A stretch of 64,000 nt of DNA from Carya illinoinensis (GCF_018687715.1 NC_056765.1:22553394-22617393), one strand, 5' to 3'. Numbered from the stretch's first letter, positions 1-11,335 are shown. Made by a program: numbers and translations. The notes: a model not told the origin generated them from the letters alone.

Positions 1-1174
1 ACACACAAAATCTTTTCTTTCTAAACAAATACCAATCTAGTCTATATAAATGAGCAAATGATGCTTTCTCATGTACTCCATACACACTAGCCAAGCCATC
101 ATCATTAAGAAACAATGTCTTCTCATATTCAAGTCTCAATAACTTTGCATCAAAAAATGAAGACAAGGACATACCTTCTTGATAATGCATCAAACACAAG
201 ATTTTCCTTACCATGTGTGTATTTGATTTCATGAGGAAAAGTCTCAATACATTCCTCCCACTTAGCATGCATTTTATTCAACAACTTATATTGTCCCTTC
301 AACTTTATCGATGACTCATGTTCTTGAAAGAAAGGTCGGGCAGGGATTGTCACACTTCGCACATAGTTAATGTAATGGTCTATCTCTCTAATAGTTGGCA
401 ATCCACTAAACACACGGCTAGGAATCATGACCTCATATCCCTGCAACAAAGAAACAACAATACTAGGCAAAGGTACGTCAAGTTCGTTAGTATTAAAATT
501 TGCCTTAGCATAAAAACTCACTTTTCTTTTTGTTTTTCTCTCATTTTCTACACTATCTCTTCTCTTTTCACTCTCTTTTTTTTCTTCAGTCTCTTTAATT
601 TTTTCACTCTCTTTTTTCTTTTCACTCTCTATTTTCTTTTCACTCTCTCCTTCTCTTGAGGTTTGGGCCTCACTATTTTTTTTTTTCCACAATCTCGCTT
701 ACACTCTTTCGTTTTTTATCAATCTCACTTTCTCTCTTTCTTTTCTGATCAACCTCACTTTCTTTCTTTCTTTTTTGATTAACCTCACTTTCACTTTTTC
801 TTTTTTGGTCAACCTTACTTTTCAACTTCAATTGGTCCTCATGGACCTTTGTTGGAGTTAAAGGAGCAAGTTTGATTAGTTTCCATCATTTTCAAAGTTG
901 TACATGTTTCTAAATCCATCATAAATAACTCTCCTACGGCCTCCCTTACAAAATATGACCAACATGCATAGGCACAACATCACAAAGCACCTCATCCTGA
1001 TACTTTCCAATTGAAAAAGATACTAGCACTTGCTTATTTACCCTAACCTCCCCACAATCATTCAACCAATACAACTTGTATGGTCTAGGGTGTTTCATAG
1101 TAGGTAAATTCAATTTTTCAACTAAAGTAGTGCTAGCAACATTAGTACAAGTTCCTCCATCAATGATCAGACTA
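1..1174 (-). pseudogene. Ty3/gypsy pol remnant: protease, charged linker, RT scrap, RNase H/integrase junction
   Basis: Read on the minus strand, the segment begins with a retropepsin region. Its active-site motif IDGGTC lies near 1151-1164 and is followed by NVAST, the form used by one plant gypsy family. A Lys/Glu/Ser-rich linker (about 500-890) of repeated SEKK units comes next, then VSFYAK and the stretch that normally precedes RT ([10 protein letters not shown], near 400). At about 320 the reading jumps straight to the end of RNase H ([14 protein letters not shown]). The integrase N-terminal zinc region continues in another frame to the window edge. Nearly all of RT, including its catalytic aspartates, is missing, so this copy is dead. 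The part upstream of the protease lies at 3884-4208, beyond an inserted solo LTR. Family assignment is from recognised motifs; clade is uncertain. Confidence 0.85.
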
Positions 1175-1475
1175 CATACTGATAAAGGGTTAGAATTGCA
1201 TAATTAAGTTGTTTAAATGAGTGATTTATTTTATCAAATAAGAATTTAACACTTAATTATGCATCAAATTCCAATATTGAATGTCAAATTAATTGATGCC
1301 AATATTTTTGCACATCAAAGTCTCATATTTGCCCTTGAAATACTTAAACTATAATATCAATTCATTTATATATTGTAGGGCATTTATGGAAGGAAAGAAA
1401 GAATGGGACCTATGAGAAAAAAAAGAGAAGTTAACTATGGTTTTATGGAATCTCATCTAATAGAGATCAAAACCA

Positions 1476-2360
1476 CCATTCGGACACCATGCAGTGGACT
1501 CAAATGCACACATTCGGATCATGCAGTGGACTCACACAGCACACATGCAGAAAAATGCAAACATGCAGGATCACATGCACACTTGCAGAAAATGCAAACA
1601 TGCAGACCAACACATGCAACCATGCAGCAGACCAACACATGGACACATGCAGAAAAGTGCAAGCATCATTCGGACACCATGCAGTGGACACTATGCAGCA
1701 GACCAACACATGCACACATGCAGAAAAGTGCAAGCACCATTCGGACACACACATGCAGTGGACTCAAATGCACACATTTGGACCATGCAGTGGACTCACA
1801 CAGCACACATGCAGAAAAATGCAAACATGCAGGATCACATGCACACATGCAGAAAATGCAAACATGCAGACCAACACATGCAACCATGCAGCAGACCAAC
1901 ACATGCACACATGCAGAAAACTGCAAGCATCATTCGGACACCATGCAGTGGACACTATGCAGCAGACCAACACATGCACACATGCAGAAAAGTGAAAGCA
2001 CCATTCGGACACACACATGCAGTGGACTCACATGCACACATGCAGAAAATGCAAACATGCAGACCAACACATGCAACCATGCAGCAGACCAACACATGCA
2101 CACATGCAGAAAAGTGCAAGCACCATTCGGAAACACACATGCAGTGGACTCACATGCACACATGCAGAAAAATGCAAACATGCAGGAACACATGCACACA
2201 TGCAGAAAAATGCAAACATGCAGACCAACACAGCACACATGCAGAAAAATGCAAACATGCAGGAACACATGCACACATGCAGAAAAGTGCAAGCACCATT
2301 CGGACACCATGCAGTGGACACCATACAGCAGACCAGTTCACACATGCATGACAGCAACCA
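1476..2360 (+). repeat. Tandem array rich in CATGCA, about 264-bp higher-order unit
   Basis: Short ACATGCAGA and ACACATGCA words are interspersed with CATTCGGACAC spacers. A higher-order period of about 264 bp is visible: CATTCGG words recur at 1667 and 1931, and at 1738 and 2002. Shorter partial copies follow to about 2360. By hand I count about 47 CATGCA words in some 870 bp. All three plus-strand frames stay open because the repeat contains almost no stop triplets, so the overlapping Cys/His-rich ORFs here are a by-product of the repeat. The array sits in the presumed U3 of the solo LTR, 220-1100 bp upstream of a TATA box. Confidence 0.9.
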
Positions 2361-2579
2361 CTCATTCGGACACAGCACTTGTAGAAAACTCACACGTGCA
2401 GCAGCAGCAGATTTGTTCTTTCTTTTTTGAGTAGCTGAACGTGCAGCAACAGAGTTTATTCCTTCTCTCTTTTTGGAGTAGCTGGACGTGCAACAGGAGA
2501 TCAATAGCCTCACTCGAACAACACTCATACTCAAACACATGCAGACCAGGAGAACAAATACAGCTCACAAACACACCGC

Positions 2580-2586
2580 TATAAAA
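2580..2586 (+). promoter_or_regulatory. Putative LTR TATA box (TATAAAA)
   Basis: TATAAAA occurs in the context CCGCTATAAAATGAAAG, downstream of the CATGCA array and about 600 bp from the start of the T-rich leader. Position and spacing fit the core promoter at the U3/R border of the solo LTR; the start site itself is inferred, at about 2610. Confidence 0.5.
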
Positions 2587-2629
2587 TGAAAGAAGGCTGA
2601 AATGCTATGGAGGAGTTCAGTAGCTTAGC

Positions 2630-3120
2630 TTAGAGTTGTTACTTTCCTTATTTTGTTGCAGATGCTGGGCATCCAGTTTAATTTTCTTGCTGTTTCTTTT
2701 GGTCTTTCACTCGGCTACAGCAGTAGCATTGCATTTGAAGTTTATTACTTTCTTTCTTTCGTTTAAGCTGGAGGTAGCAGTAGAGTGGGCTGAGTTTTTA
2801 TTATTCTTTCTTTTTCCGAACTGAACAAGAGGCAGCTGGCTTTTGGCTCTTTAATTTTCATTCTTGCCTTTTTCGTTTGGCTGGAAGCAGCAGCGGTAGT
2901 GAGCTTTTAGTTTTTAATTCCTTTCTTTTCTTGAAGACGGAAGGCAGCTTGTTTTTGTTTTACACACATTATTTACTTTCTTTTTCGTTTAGCTCTAGCA
3001 GCAGAGTAGAGTTTTTAATTTTATTTCTTTGCCTTCAGACAGAGACCTTTAGCGACAGCTTGTTTTAATTTTTATTCATTCTTGCTTTTTGTTTTAGACT
3101 GGGACGTTGTTTTCGTTCAG
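2630..3120 (+). repeat. Degenerate 55-65-bp pyrimidine-rich repeats in the LTR leader
   Basis: Several diverged units carry a T-rich run such as TTTAATTTT, then CTTTCTTTTTCGTTTAG, then an AGCAGCAG/GTAGAG segment. They are too diverged for exact limits. They follow the TATA box, so they lie in the presumed R/U5 leader. Short ORFs here have no recognisable domain. Confidence 0.5.
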
Positions 3121-3883
3121 TGCAGTAGAGGAGGAAGTGCAGAGTTCTATATTTTTAGGGAGTACTTTTCTTGTGCTGCGATTTCTCCTTCGTTTAGGCT
3201 CATTTTTATTTTGGATTTATTTTTGCTCTCAGATTTTGTTATGGCTTTAATTAGATTAATTTTTGTTGCTAGAAATATCATGTGTAGCTAATTTTAGAAA
3301 CTTGGGTTGTGGAATGAGATTTAATTTATTTTAAGTTCTAGTTTTATGCAATATTTTGTGATTGATTGTTGATTTCACTATATTACTAGTCGGATTTAAA
3401 TTGAAAATAGATTGCGGCTCTTGCTCTTGTTTTGTTGTTGACGTAAGGCACAACAAAAGCTTGAAAATTATCAAGGCTTCTCTCGATTGCTTGTTAATGT
3501 GTGTTTGGCTAGTAAAGTAGGGAATCCCTTAGAAAAATATTGCAAAACTTGAGCACAACTTTTTATCTTCCGATTATCAATGCCTTGATTGGGTTGTTAA
3601 TCGAGAAAATTATCTAGAATCCAAAATAAAGAGAGTCTCAAGCCCAACCCAAGTGTTTGTTAAATTGCCTTTTTGATTAGAAACTCTAATTCAAACTTCG
3701 ATTATTTTTTTGCATTGCATGTGAATTTTATTTTCATCTCTCATACTTGATTCATTTGTTACTCACAAATCTCTTATACGCTTTGATAACCCATTGTCTC
3801 TGTGGAAATACGATCCTGGACTTATCCTTGATACAACTTGACACTTCTACACTTGGAAGCACGTTCAACCACGAGTCACATAC

Positions 3884-4208
3884 CTTGCTATTGATGTGGC
3901 ATCTATTATGGAAAATGTTCTCTCTTTGTTACTCTGTATCATCCATCTTATTTTGTGTATTGAGAGCACGCCTGACAACAAGAGACTCACCATTCTTCTC
4001 ATTCTATACTCATGTTCAATACTAGGCTCACGTCTCTTTCTCTCTCCCACTTTACAGATTACTAATCAATGCACCTCATTGATCCATCCTACCCCTCACT
4101 TCCCCCAACGTCAAATTTAACCTTTCAAACTTTTGTTGTATGGATTGCAACACAAAGAATGAATTGTTTGCCACCACCTTTGGTGTTGAGTCACTATTAT
4201 GAGACATT
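3884..4208 (-). pseudogene. Ty3/gypsy gag N-terminus joined to pre-protease segment
   Basis: On the minus strand an ATG near 4208 opens a gag-like start with MSHNSDSTPK, followed by a helical stretch (QSIQQKFERLNL) typical of this plant gypsy gag family. In-frame stops follow. Near 3960-4000 the sequence becomes the segment that directly precedes the protease in the same family (ENIFHNRCHI near 3900). Most of gag, including its CCHC knuckle, is therefore deleted. The reading continues at 1174 beyond the inserted solo LTR, so this and the 1-1174 remnant are one old insertion. Confidence 0.7.
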
Positions 4209-4838
4209 GTAATATATTGCACAAAAATAATGTTAGAAGTAAAACCATACATGGCCAGTTTGGCCTCTGACCACCACCAATGGAATCCTCACTCCATGGG
4301 CTTCATTTCCATGGTCTCCTTTCCCCTACCTCTCTCTCTCTCTCTCCAATGGGTCATATGCGCACACACACGATTTCACTATCGTGCACCACCGTACCAC
4401 CACCACCATGATCCTCTCACCACCACGACCTCCCCCAAGCATTTTCATGTCCAACCGAGTTAACCACAACTCTCACTCTACCCCACTCTCTCATGCAAGG
4501 TTTACACTACTCATGGCCAATCCACCATCATGAGCTATCATTCAGCCACCACCTCGCCACCATAGCTCCACCACACCTCCCTTAAGCTCCTCCACGCCCA
4601 GCCAAGCTCCTCTAGCTCTCCCTCTCCATTTCCTTGTTTAGCCATACACGGCCCAAAACAACTCCACGGACCACTGTGCCTCCTCCGTGTGCCACCTCGA
4701 CACCGCCACGAGGCCACCACTCTTGGACCATGACCAAACCTTTCCCTACTTGGATCCACACCCGTAGCCACCCCTTGTAGCCCAAACAGCCACTGTACAT
4801 GGTCTAAACTGCCATGTACAACTCCTCTGATGCCTGAT
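4209..4838. other. No gene recognised; CT-rich and CCACC-rich stretch
   Basis: This holds a CTCTCTCT run near 4330 and many CCACC/CCACCAC words, so both strands show short low-complexity ORFs. It lies where the 5' LTR/leader of the minus-strand gypsy element should be, but I could not find a tRNA-Met primer site or LTR ends. Confidence 0.5.
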
Positions 4839-7472
4839 TGTGACAGGAAGCGAGCAACGTACAGGTTATCCCGTCAATGGTATAACCCTCTATCTCTCAT
4901 TATTTATGATATATGTTAGTTAATGAGTTGTGGACTGTGCTGTTAGTATTGTGGAGTTTTTTGCGAAGTGTGGCTGTGTAGTGAAGTTTCGGGCATAACT
5001 GTGTTGTGTTGTGGACTATGCTGTGAAGTATGGGCGTGAAGTGTATGTTATAGTTGTGATGCGGCATGGTGTGTAAGGGAGTACACATGGAGCATACTCC
5101 ATGTAGTGCAGCAATGCACTATGTGACTTGTGTCGTTAGTGATGTGTAGCGTAGAGTGAAGAGAGTGCACATGGCATGTGCTCTGTGTTGTGTAGCGATG
5201 CACTATAAGGCGTGTCACGTATAAAAGGATGGTTGCATAGTTGAGGAGCGTAGAGTGTATTGTATAGCATTGGGAATTGTGTAACAGTGTCCCAAAGTAG
5301 CCGTGACATGGCCTATAGTCTAAGGTGACGTGTGTCACCTTGTGGTTGACTTATGGCTGAGAGTATGTGTGAAGTGGTGGAAAAGTATCAGAGTAGTGCA
5401 GCGGAAGTGACGGGCGTCGTGACGTGACTCGGGGTTAGGCTTGAGCTACGTGATGTGATAGAGGTACATTTGTGGATGCAGTCCTCTTGTTAAGTGTTGG
5501 GATGAACTTGTACAAGGCCAGGAAGTAGGAAGAGTCCTATCGACCAAGTCTGAAGAAGTTGGTATCGGAGTATGGAGCTTGTTTATACAAGCAGACGTTC
5601 GTTAAATTATAAGTTAGTCTTAGGTGATAAAAAGGATAAGATACATATGCCTCTGGCTAGACATATGTGCCAGATAGGTTTACCGTATGTAATGGATAAT
5701 CTATCCTCAGCATGGTTGCAAGATGTTTAAGTCTCAGAGTTGGCATAAAGTCATGTGGCATGTCTGGATGGGAATGAGGATTGAGTATGGGCTAGGGTGC
5801 ATGACAGTAGTGACTAGTATATCGTCTAAGGTTGGAATGCATTACTCTGTGGTCAGAATTATGCGTCAAAATGTGGAAATAGAATAGTAAGACAAAAGTC
5901 TGAGTGTCTTAACCCTAAGATGAATCACGGAGGTTCACTTTAAGGAATAATACCTCGAAGGTTTTAGCATAGTAAATGGCACGTAAGAGCCCAAGGATTG
6001 ATGGAGAGTGTTCCAAGTGAAGTGTAGTTCTATTTCTAGTACAATTGTTTATGCATTAGATAGAGAATGACGTAAGGTTATGTGTATACATGTAGGTTGC
6101 CATCTGACACGCACAAGAATGGATTGCATGGAATGAGTATGGCATGAAGTCTATGTAAGTATTGCATTCATACTCTTCTAGAGTTTTCTTAAATAAATGA
6201 AAAGAAAAATGGAATGCTTTTCTTTAAAATGCTAAAATGCTTTATGAGATGACGCTTTTTCTACAAAACACGTTGTACAAAAAAGAAAGCTAAGCGTAAG
6301 TTTTTAGGTATAAGTACGTAACGACCCTCCTTGGCAGTCCCTTTTCACGCATCCAAAGTATGTATGTGTATGCATGTGGATGGATGTTATATGCGGTACG
6401 TATTGTATGTATGTTCACGAAATGAAACGAACTGAAGCTTAAAAAGCTACAAAATCTGACGTTTTTAAACGATGCCATGAAACCGTTTTTAAAATGACTT
6501 TTATGAATTAGCTTTTAAAATGACTTTATAAATGAAATGAATTGAAGGATTGTAAGAACTATCAAGAACTGTAAGGACTATAAAGGACTGAACGGACTGA
6601 AAAGGAATGAAAGGATTGAAAAGGAATGAATAGACTGAATGCATGATTTATGAAGATACGTAATGGCCACATGAAGGGCAATGAAAAGGTACTAAAGGAC
6701 TGGACTAAGCAGATTGCAAAGCTAGGTAAGTAGTATTGGTAGTGCACCCAATTCTGCACCCTGATGGAATGGATTCCCAACTCGTGGCCACAGGTGGAAT
6801 CAGGTCCGAAAGACTACTAACCCCAGCACACAGGGCACAACAATGTGCAACGGCCAATGAAAGCAATAAGAAAAGAATGTATGCATGTTAAGAAATAATG
6901 CATGTATATATGAAAAGGCGTATGCATGAACGTATGTAAGAAAAGATGTATGCATGAACAAACTCTTTAAGAAATAAAGGTAGCGAGGCATGGGGAACTG
7001 TTTTAGGAGAAGAAAATGTTTTTAAAGAAAAATACCACCTTGCAACATTTTCAAAATGAACTACATGTCTATACATTATAAGTATGATACGTATGGAGTG
7101 ATGAATACATGACTAAAAACCTATGTTATTATATTTTAACTATATGAAGTAATGCTTACGAGTCATCGACTCGGTTTAGTTTTTATGTGTGCCCTCTCAG
7201 GGACAAGATGAGCATGACGTGTCAAGACGGGCACAGTTCAAGGGGAAGAGCACGAAAGCCTAGGCGAGTTATTTTGTACGAGAGACTTTAATTATGAAAT
7301 ATAATATTTTCCATTGTAACCTTTTTAATTAAGAACACAAGCTTTATTTATAAACATGGAGTCTTTTGTATCCTAACACAAAAGGAAAAGAAAATTTCAA
7401 AAGAAACCATAATTCCTATCTATTTTATTAAAATCATTTTCTAAAGGACCCACTACAAGGACGGGCGTTACA
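4839..7472 (-). mobile_element. Solo LTR, family F copy 1 (gypsy, Tekay-like ends)
   Basis: On the minus strand the unit begins TGTAACGCCCGTCCTTG and ends TTCCTGTCACA, the TGTAACGCCC...TCACA type of end common in plant chromoviruses. The flanks CTGAT (4834-4838) and CTCAT (7473-7477) match at four of five positions, fitting an aged target duplication. A second copy of the sequence occurs at 43568-55088, supporting its status as a dispersed LTR. There are no coding domains. The interior has an 85-bp tandem unit and GGACTGAA/GGAATGAA-type short repeats (about 6540-6640). It interrupts a Ty1/copia RT remnant on its right side. Confidence 0.75.
5080..5215. repeat. Two copies of an about 85-bp unit in LTR family F
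   Basis: Each copy has AGTRCACATGG, then a CATGT/CTCTGTG stretch and a GTGNAGCRATGCAC end, at about 5106-5119 and 5190-5203. The second family copy at 43620-43870 carries three such units. Confidence 0.6.
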
Positions 7473-8195
7473 CTCATGGATGTGGCCATGGGAGTCCCAA
7501 TTGGCTTTCCTTAGTCATTTTTGTTTGTTTGAGAATATCCATTATATAGCCCCAATGTATACAACCCTGCCCATGAATAGCCTTAATGCCCAAAAAGGAA
7601 GTATAGAGATCCCAAATCTTTAATTGCAAATTAAGAATTTAAGGTTTGTAGCAAACTATCAATGTCATTTTTTATCTAATTAAGTGATGAAAATGTCATC
7701 GACATAGATTAAAACACATACGGTAACACATTACCAGAAACATGAATAAATAGAGATGCATCAAACCAACAACCATGAAAACCACCAGGGTCCAATATTC
7801 TGTTGCTTAGTTGAGAAAACTAGGCACGAGGGGCATGCTTTAAACCATATAAGGCTTTGTGTAATTTACACATGATGAAGATAGAGGATGAGCAAATCTT
7901 GGGGGTTGGGTCATGTAAACCTCTCTAGACAAAGATCCATGTAAAAAGACATTTTGAACATCAATTTGCCTTACTGACTAGCCAAAGAAAAAACGATAGA
8001 GAGAACTAGGTGTAACATTGTTTGCTTGATCATCGAATTGTATGTTTCTGAGAAGTCAATACCTGCTTGTTGTAAAAAGCCCTTGGCTGCTAACCTTGCT
8101 TTGTACCGTTCAATCTCATCATTGACCTTATATTTGATGCAAAAACCCATTTGGAACCGATGACATTGCGGGCGGCATGTAGTGGAACCACAATA
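7473..8195 (-). pseudogene. Ty1/copia reverse transcriptase remnant
   Basis: Reading the minus strand from 8195 gives NVIGSKWVF, AAKGFLQQAGIDFSETY, a QLDVQNVFLHGSL-like stretch, the catalytic YVDD equivalent near 7690, and a KDLGSLYF-type segment. It ends with PIGTPMATSM at the border of the neighbouring solo LTR. These are successive landmarks of copia RT. Stops and frameshifts separate them, and no gag, integrase or LTR of the same copy is visible. It is a truncated relic cut by the 4839-7472 insertion; sequence left of that insertion does not clearly resume copia RT. Confidence 0.8.
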
Positions 8196-8730
8196 CAGTT
8201 TTGTGTTTATTTATGTTTGTGAAATTACCATTTGTTCCAAAAGTTTAAGTTGATCAAAAATGTATATTTATTAATTTGTACTGTGTTTTTAATACTCCTC
8301 AAGTGTGGGCTACACTTTATCTTAATGAGTGAGCCTAATACATATAATATTTAATTAAATGGGATAAAGTCTACATCATTCAGGATTTGAACTTAGGACA
8401 TCTACTTTGATACTATTTAAAATCATAATTTGTCTAAAAAAATTTAGTTTTTTAGACAAGTGGTGATTTCAAAATGTTGCATACCTCTTATCCAAGATTT
8501 ATCTTTTTTTTTTTTTCTTGTTATTTATATATAAGGTTTCTCCTTTGCAGTCATAAACTCGACGGAGCTAGGCCCAGCTAATCCCTTCCTCTCTCCCCCC
8601 CCTTTTCATGTGTGCTTGTGAGGGGCCAGATCCTTACGTAATCTAGAATAATAAAATTCATTCTTTGCTTTCCAAATTCAAATTCCCTTGGCCAAACTTT
8701 GTTTATGGCATGTGAGAATTTACGAAGAGG
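8196..8730. other. No gene; AT-rich DNA with a short dispersed repeat
   Basis: At about 8375-8475 a GGATTTGAACTTAGGACATC segment is followed by TTTAGACAAGTGGTGATTTCAA. A diverged inverted counterpart occurs near 33210-33295, suggesting a short non-autonomous dispersed repeat. Nothing coding is seen. Confidence 0.45.
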
Positions 8731-10068
8731 TGATGAGTACGTGAAACTGCACTCTAAATACCTTATTATTGGATTACAATGCTAAAATATGAATAGAAAC
8801 CATAAGAATTAATGTATATTCTTAAATTAAATTTCTATTTACGTTAGAATACTCCTAAGCAGTTTTTATGTTTAATTTCAGAGTTTATAAAATAGCAAGT
8901 CAAAGTCTAGTCAAATTCAAAGGAGGATCTTCATGGGGTTTGAGAACAAATTGGATAAAAAAAAATCACAAAAGGAAACTACAAGAAGTCCAACTCTGAA
9001 ATTTGCTAGGAGACAGTTTGGACATATTTTAGTATTTTGACCGTAACATTTTACTCCAACATTGGATTGATGTAATTCTTGATGCATTAGAAAGATACCT
9101 TAAAGGGCTATAAATTTGTGTCTATTAAGGATTTCCAAATTCAAACTCCTAAAGCACGTATGTGACTACCAAGATGAGTCCTAAAATTTAGGCGATTTTT
9201 TTTCTATGCGGAAATTAAGAAGACATTAGGGTTTCTTTCCTATCCTATATAAGCATATCATTAGCACGAAATAGAGAGGAGGAAAGGCACAAGAGTTAGA
9301 TTTTAAAAGAGGAAAAAATCACTTCTATGGCCACCGTTCGCTTTATCTTTCTCTGGAGATTCTTGTTATTTATGGGTAACTAAATTCTCAAGTAGGGCTA
9401 GGGATGAACTTGCCAATTAGATGGTATTTTTAAATTATTTTTAATTCATGTATTTGATTTTCAATTGCTAAAACTCTTTTGTTTTATCATTCTCAATTCA
9501 TTATTGATGATTTCTTCTCCGAATAATCATAGAATTTATTCTGTTTATGAATTCGGTCATGCTTTTTCTATTTAGTTCTTTGATAATATTTAGATAAATT
9601 ATTTATCTATATTGATTTAGTTTTTTTATTGCAATATTGCTCCCTAAGTATATTGTCATCGTTGGATTTTTTCAATAGGGATAGTAATTTACAGATTTAA
9701 AAAGGTGAATGATTAATCAAAGGGTTACATTCAATTTAATTTTGGTTTATAAATTTATACCTTCCGATTGGAAATTTTGGGAATTGAGTTCCTAATTGAG
9801 TTATCCAATGAATCAAGAATAATTAAAATATCGGATTTGTGTAAGGGATTTCCGATACTCTACTGTTCGTCAAATTTGAGTACTTTTTCCGTTAATCACT
9901 TTGCTTCACTTTAATTTACATTTAAAATTAATCTTTATTTTACATTACTTATTTACTATTTTTCTTTAGTTTATTTGTTCCTTCTGTTGTTCTTTTAATT
10001 TGTCTCCCTGTTGAATTGACACCCCAAATCTGTGCTACAACTACCGTGTTATTCTTTGGACATAATCA
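8731..10068 (+). repeat. Element A 5' LTR (1338 bp)
   Basis: Begins TGATGAGTACGTG and ends CATAATCA. It aligns through its length with the interrupted 3' LTR, e.g. CCTTATTATT near the start and AGAATTTATTCTGTTTATG near 9530 and 30890. A TATATAAG at about 9246 lies just before the AGCACGAAATAGAGAGGAG stretch and is a plausible core promoter. No coding region. Confidence 0.85.
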
Positions 10069-10073
10069 AATTT

Positions 10074-10091
10074 TGGCACTGTTGCTAGGGA
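10074..10091 (+). promoter_or_regulatory. Element A primer-binding site, tRNA-Asp type, decayed
   Basis: TGGCACTGTTGCTAGGGA lies 5 bp after the LTR. The intact form for tRNA-Asp is TGGCGCCGTTGCCGGGGA. The four differences are all C-to-T or G-to-A and all fall in the three CpG sites. Confidence 0.75.
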
Positions 10092-10312
10092 GAAGGTAGA
10101 AGAATTGTTAGATAGCTTTTCTTTTCAGTAGTTTGTAAAGGGGTAACTTCATTCCCTCTTTTAGCTTGCTGCATCTTTATTTTATTTTCTTTTTCTTTTT
10201 ATAGTTTTAGTGCTGCGTTTTTCTCTACCTTGCTTGTAGACCTTTGTTAAAGTTAGAGTCAGAGCCTAATTTTTCTAATCATTTGTTTGATAATTTTTCT
10301 AATTCTGAGGAA

Positions 10313-11335
10313 ATGAGTGAACAAGGAGATCAACTTATTAGGACCCTTTAGGATTACCTCCAACCTACACGCACAGCCACACCATCATGCATTATGTTTC
10401 CAACTAATACTCACCAATTAGATTTTAAAACAGGGCTAATACAGTTACTTCCTCCTTTTCATGGCTTGGAAAATGAAAATCCATATGTGCACATTAGGGA
10501 GTTTGATGAAGTAGTTGCGACTTTTCATAGTCAAAATGCAACTGATGACATTATGAGACTTAAGTTCTTTCCTTTCTCTTTAAAGGATAGAGCTAAGAGT
10601 TGGCTATACTCATTAAGACCACAATCTATTGGGTCATCGAATGAGATGATTCAGGCCTTCTTTAATAAATACTTTTCCCAACATATGACCAATGCTTTAA
10701 AAAAGCAAATCTCCACATTTGTATAAAAGGACAATGAGACTTTGTATCAGTCTTGGGAGAGATTTAAGGAGCTATTGAGTATGTGTCCTCACCATGGGTA
10801 TGAGAATTGGCGCTTAGTGAGCTATTTTTATGAGGGACTTACACCTAGAGTGCATCAATTTGTGGAGATGATGTGTAATGGTGAGTTCTTATGAAAAGAT
10901 CCTGATGAGGCCATAGAATACCTCAATGAGCTTGTTGAAAAAGCTCACACTTGGACTGGGCCTAGTGCTACTGAGAGTACAAATAGGTCACGACCTATAG
11001 GAAACCTAAATGGTAGTGGAATTTACCATCTCAGGGAAGATGATAACCTAAAGGCTAAGGTTGAGATGCTCACTAGGGACCTAGAGGTGTTGAAGAATAA
11101 ACACTTAAAGCGAACACACGTGGCTAATCATGTAGAGTCTTTTGCACCATGTTTTGTGTGTGGCGGGCTAGATCACCTTGCCCAAGAGTGTCCTCCATTT
11201 GCTCAGATGAGAGGGATGTATGAGGAACAATAAGCCTTAGGTATGTACAAGAAGCCTTTTACACCTTTCTCCGATACCTATAATTCGGCATGGCGTAATC
11301 ACCCCAATTTTAGCTGGAAGTCTGAAAACTAGCCA
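10313..11335 (+). pseudogene. Element A gag
   Basis: The ATG at 10313 opens a gag with in-frame stops at about 10349 (TAG), 10724 (TAA), near 10892 (TGA) and 11230 (TAA). Recognisable parts in order: LKFFPFSLKDRAKSWLYSL and the FFNKYF region, both from the Athila/Tat capsid, then YQSWERFKELL and FYEGL. A CCHC knuckle CFVCGGLDHLAQEC sits at about 11150-11190, followed by YNSAWRNHPNFSW near 11290. The single frame can be followed across the stops, so decay is by point mutation. The reading stops at about 11335, where composition changes sharply. Confidence 0.8.

Larger units (their letters stand above)
1180..3878 (+). mobile_element. Solo LTR, 2.7 kb, with perfect 5-bp target duplication CATAC
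   Basis: The unit begins TGATAAAGGG and ends CCACGAGTCA, so it has the canonical TG...CA ends. CATAC lies immediately outside both ends (1175-1179 and 3879-3883). Excising the unit plus one CATAC brings the two halves of the minus-strand gypsy reading (3884 onward and 1174 downward) into one continuous frame upstream of the protease motif, which independently confirms both boundaries. There is no internal coding region and no second LTR, hence a solo LTR left by recombination. Plus orientation is inferred from a TATA box at 2580 and from the 3' end near 3800, which resembles the U5 end of Athila/Tat-type LTRs. It contains a large CATGCA-rich tandem array in the presumed U3 and degenerate pyrimidine-rich repeats after the TATA box. 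Confidence 0.85.

Noticed and set aside
1476..2360. CRISPR-like array
   Set aside because: Repeats are short, nested and irregular with no unique spacers, and the setting is a plant LTR.
1403..2434. 343-codon Cys/His-rich open frame, possibly a zinc-binding protein
   Set aside because: All three frames on the plus strand and several on the minus strand stay open over the same tandem repeat, so openness reflects repeat composition rather than coding.
4538..4771. Gly/Arg/Trp-rich minus-strand frame as a gene
   Set aside because: It overlaps CCACC-rich low-complexity DNA open in several frames, with no recognisable domain.
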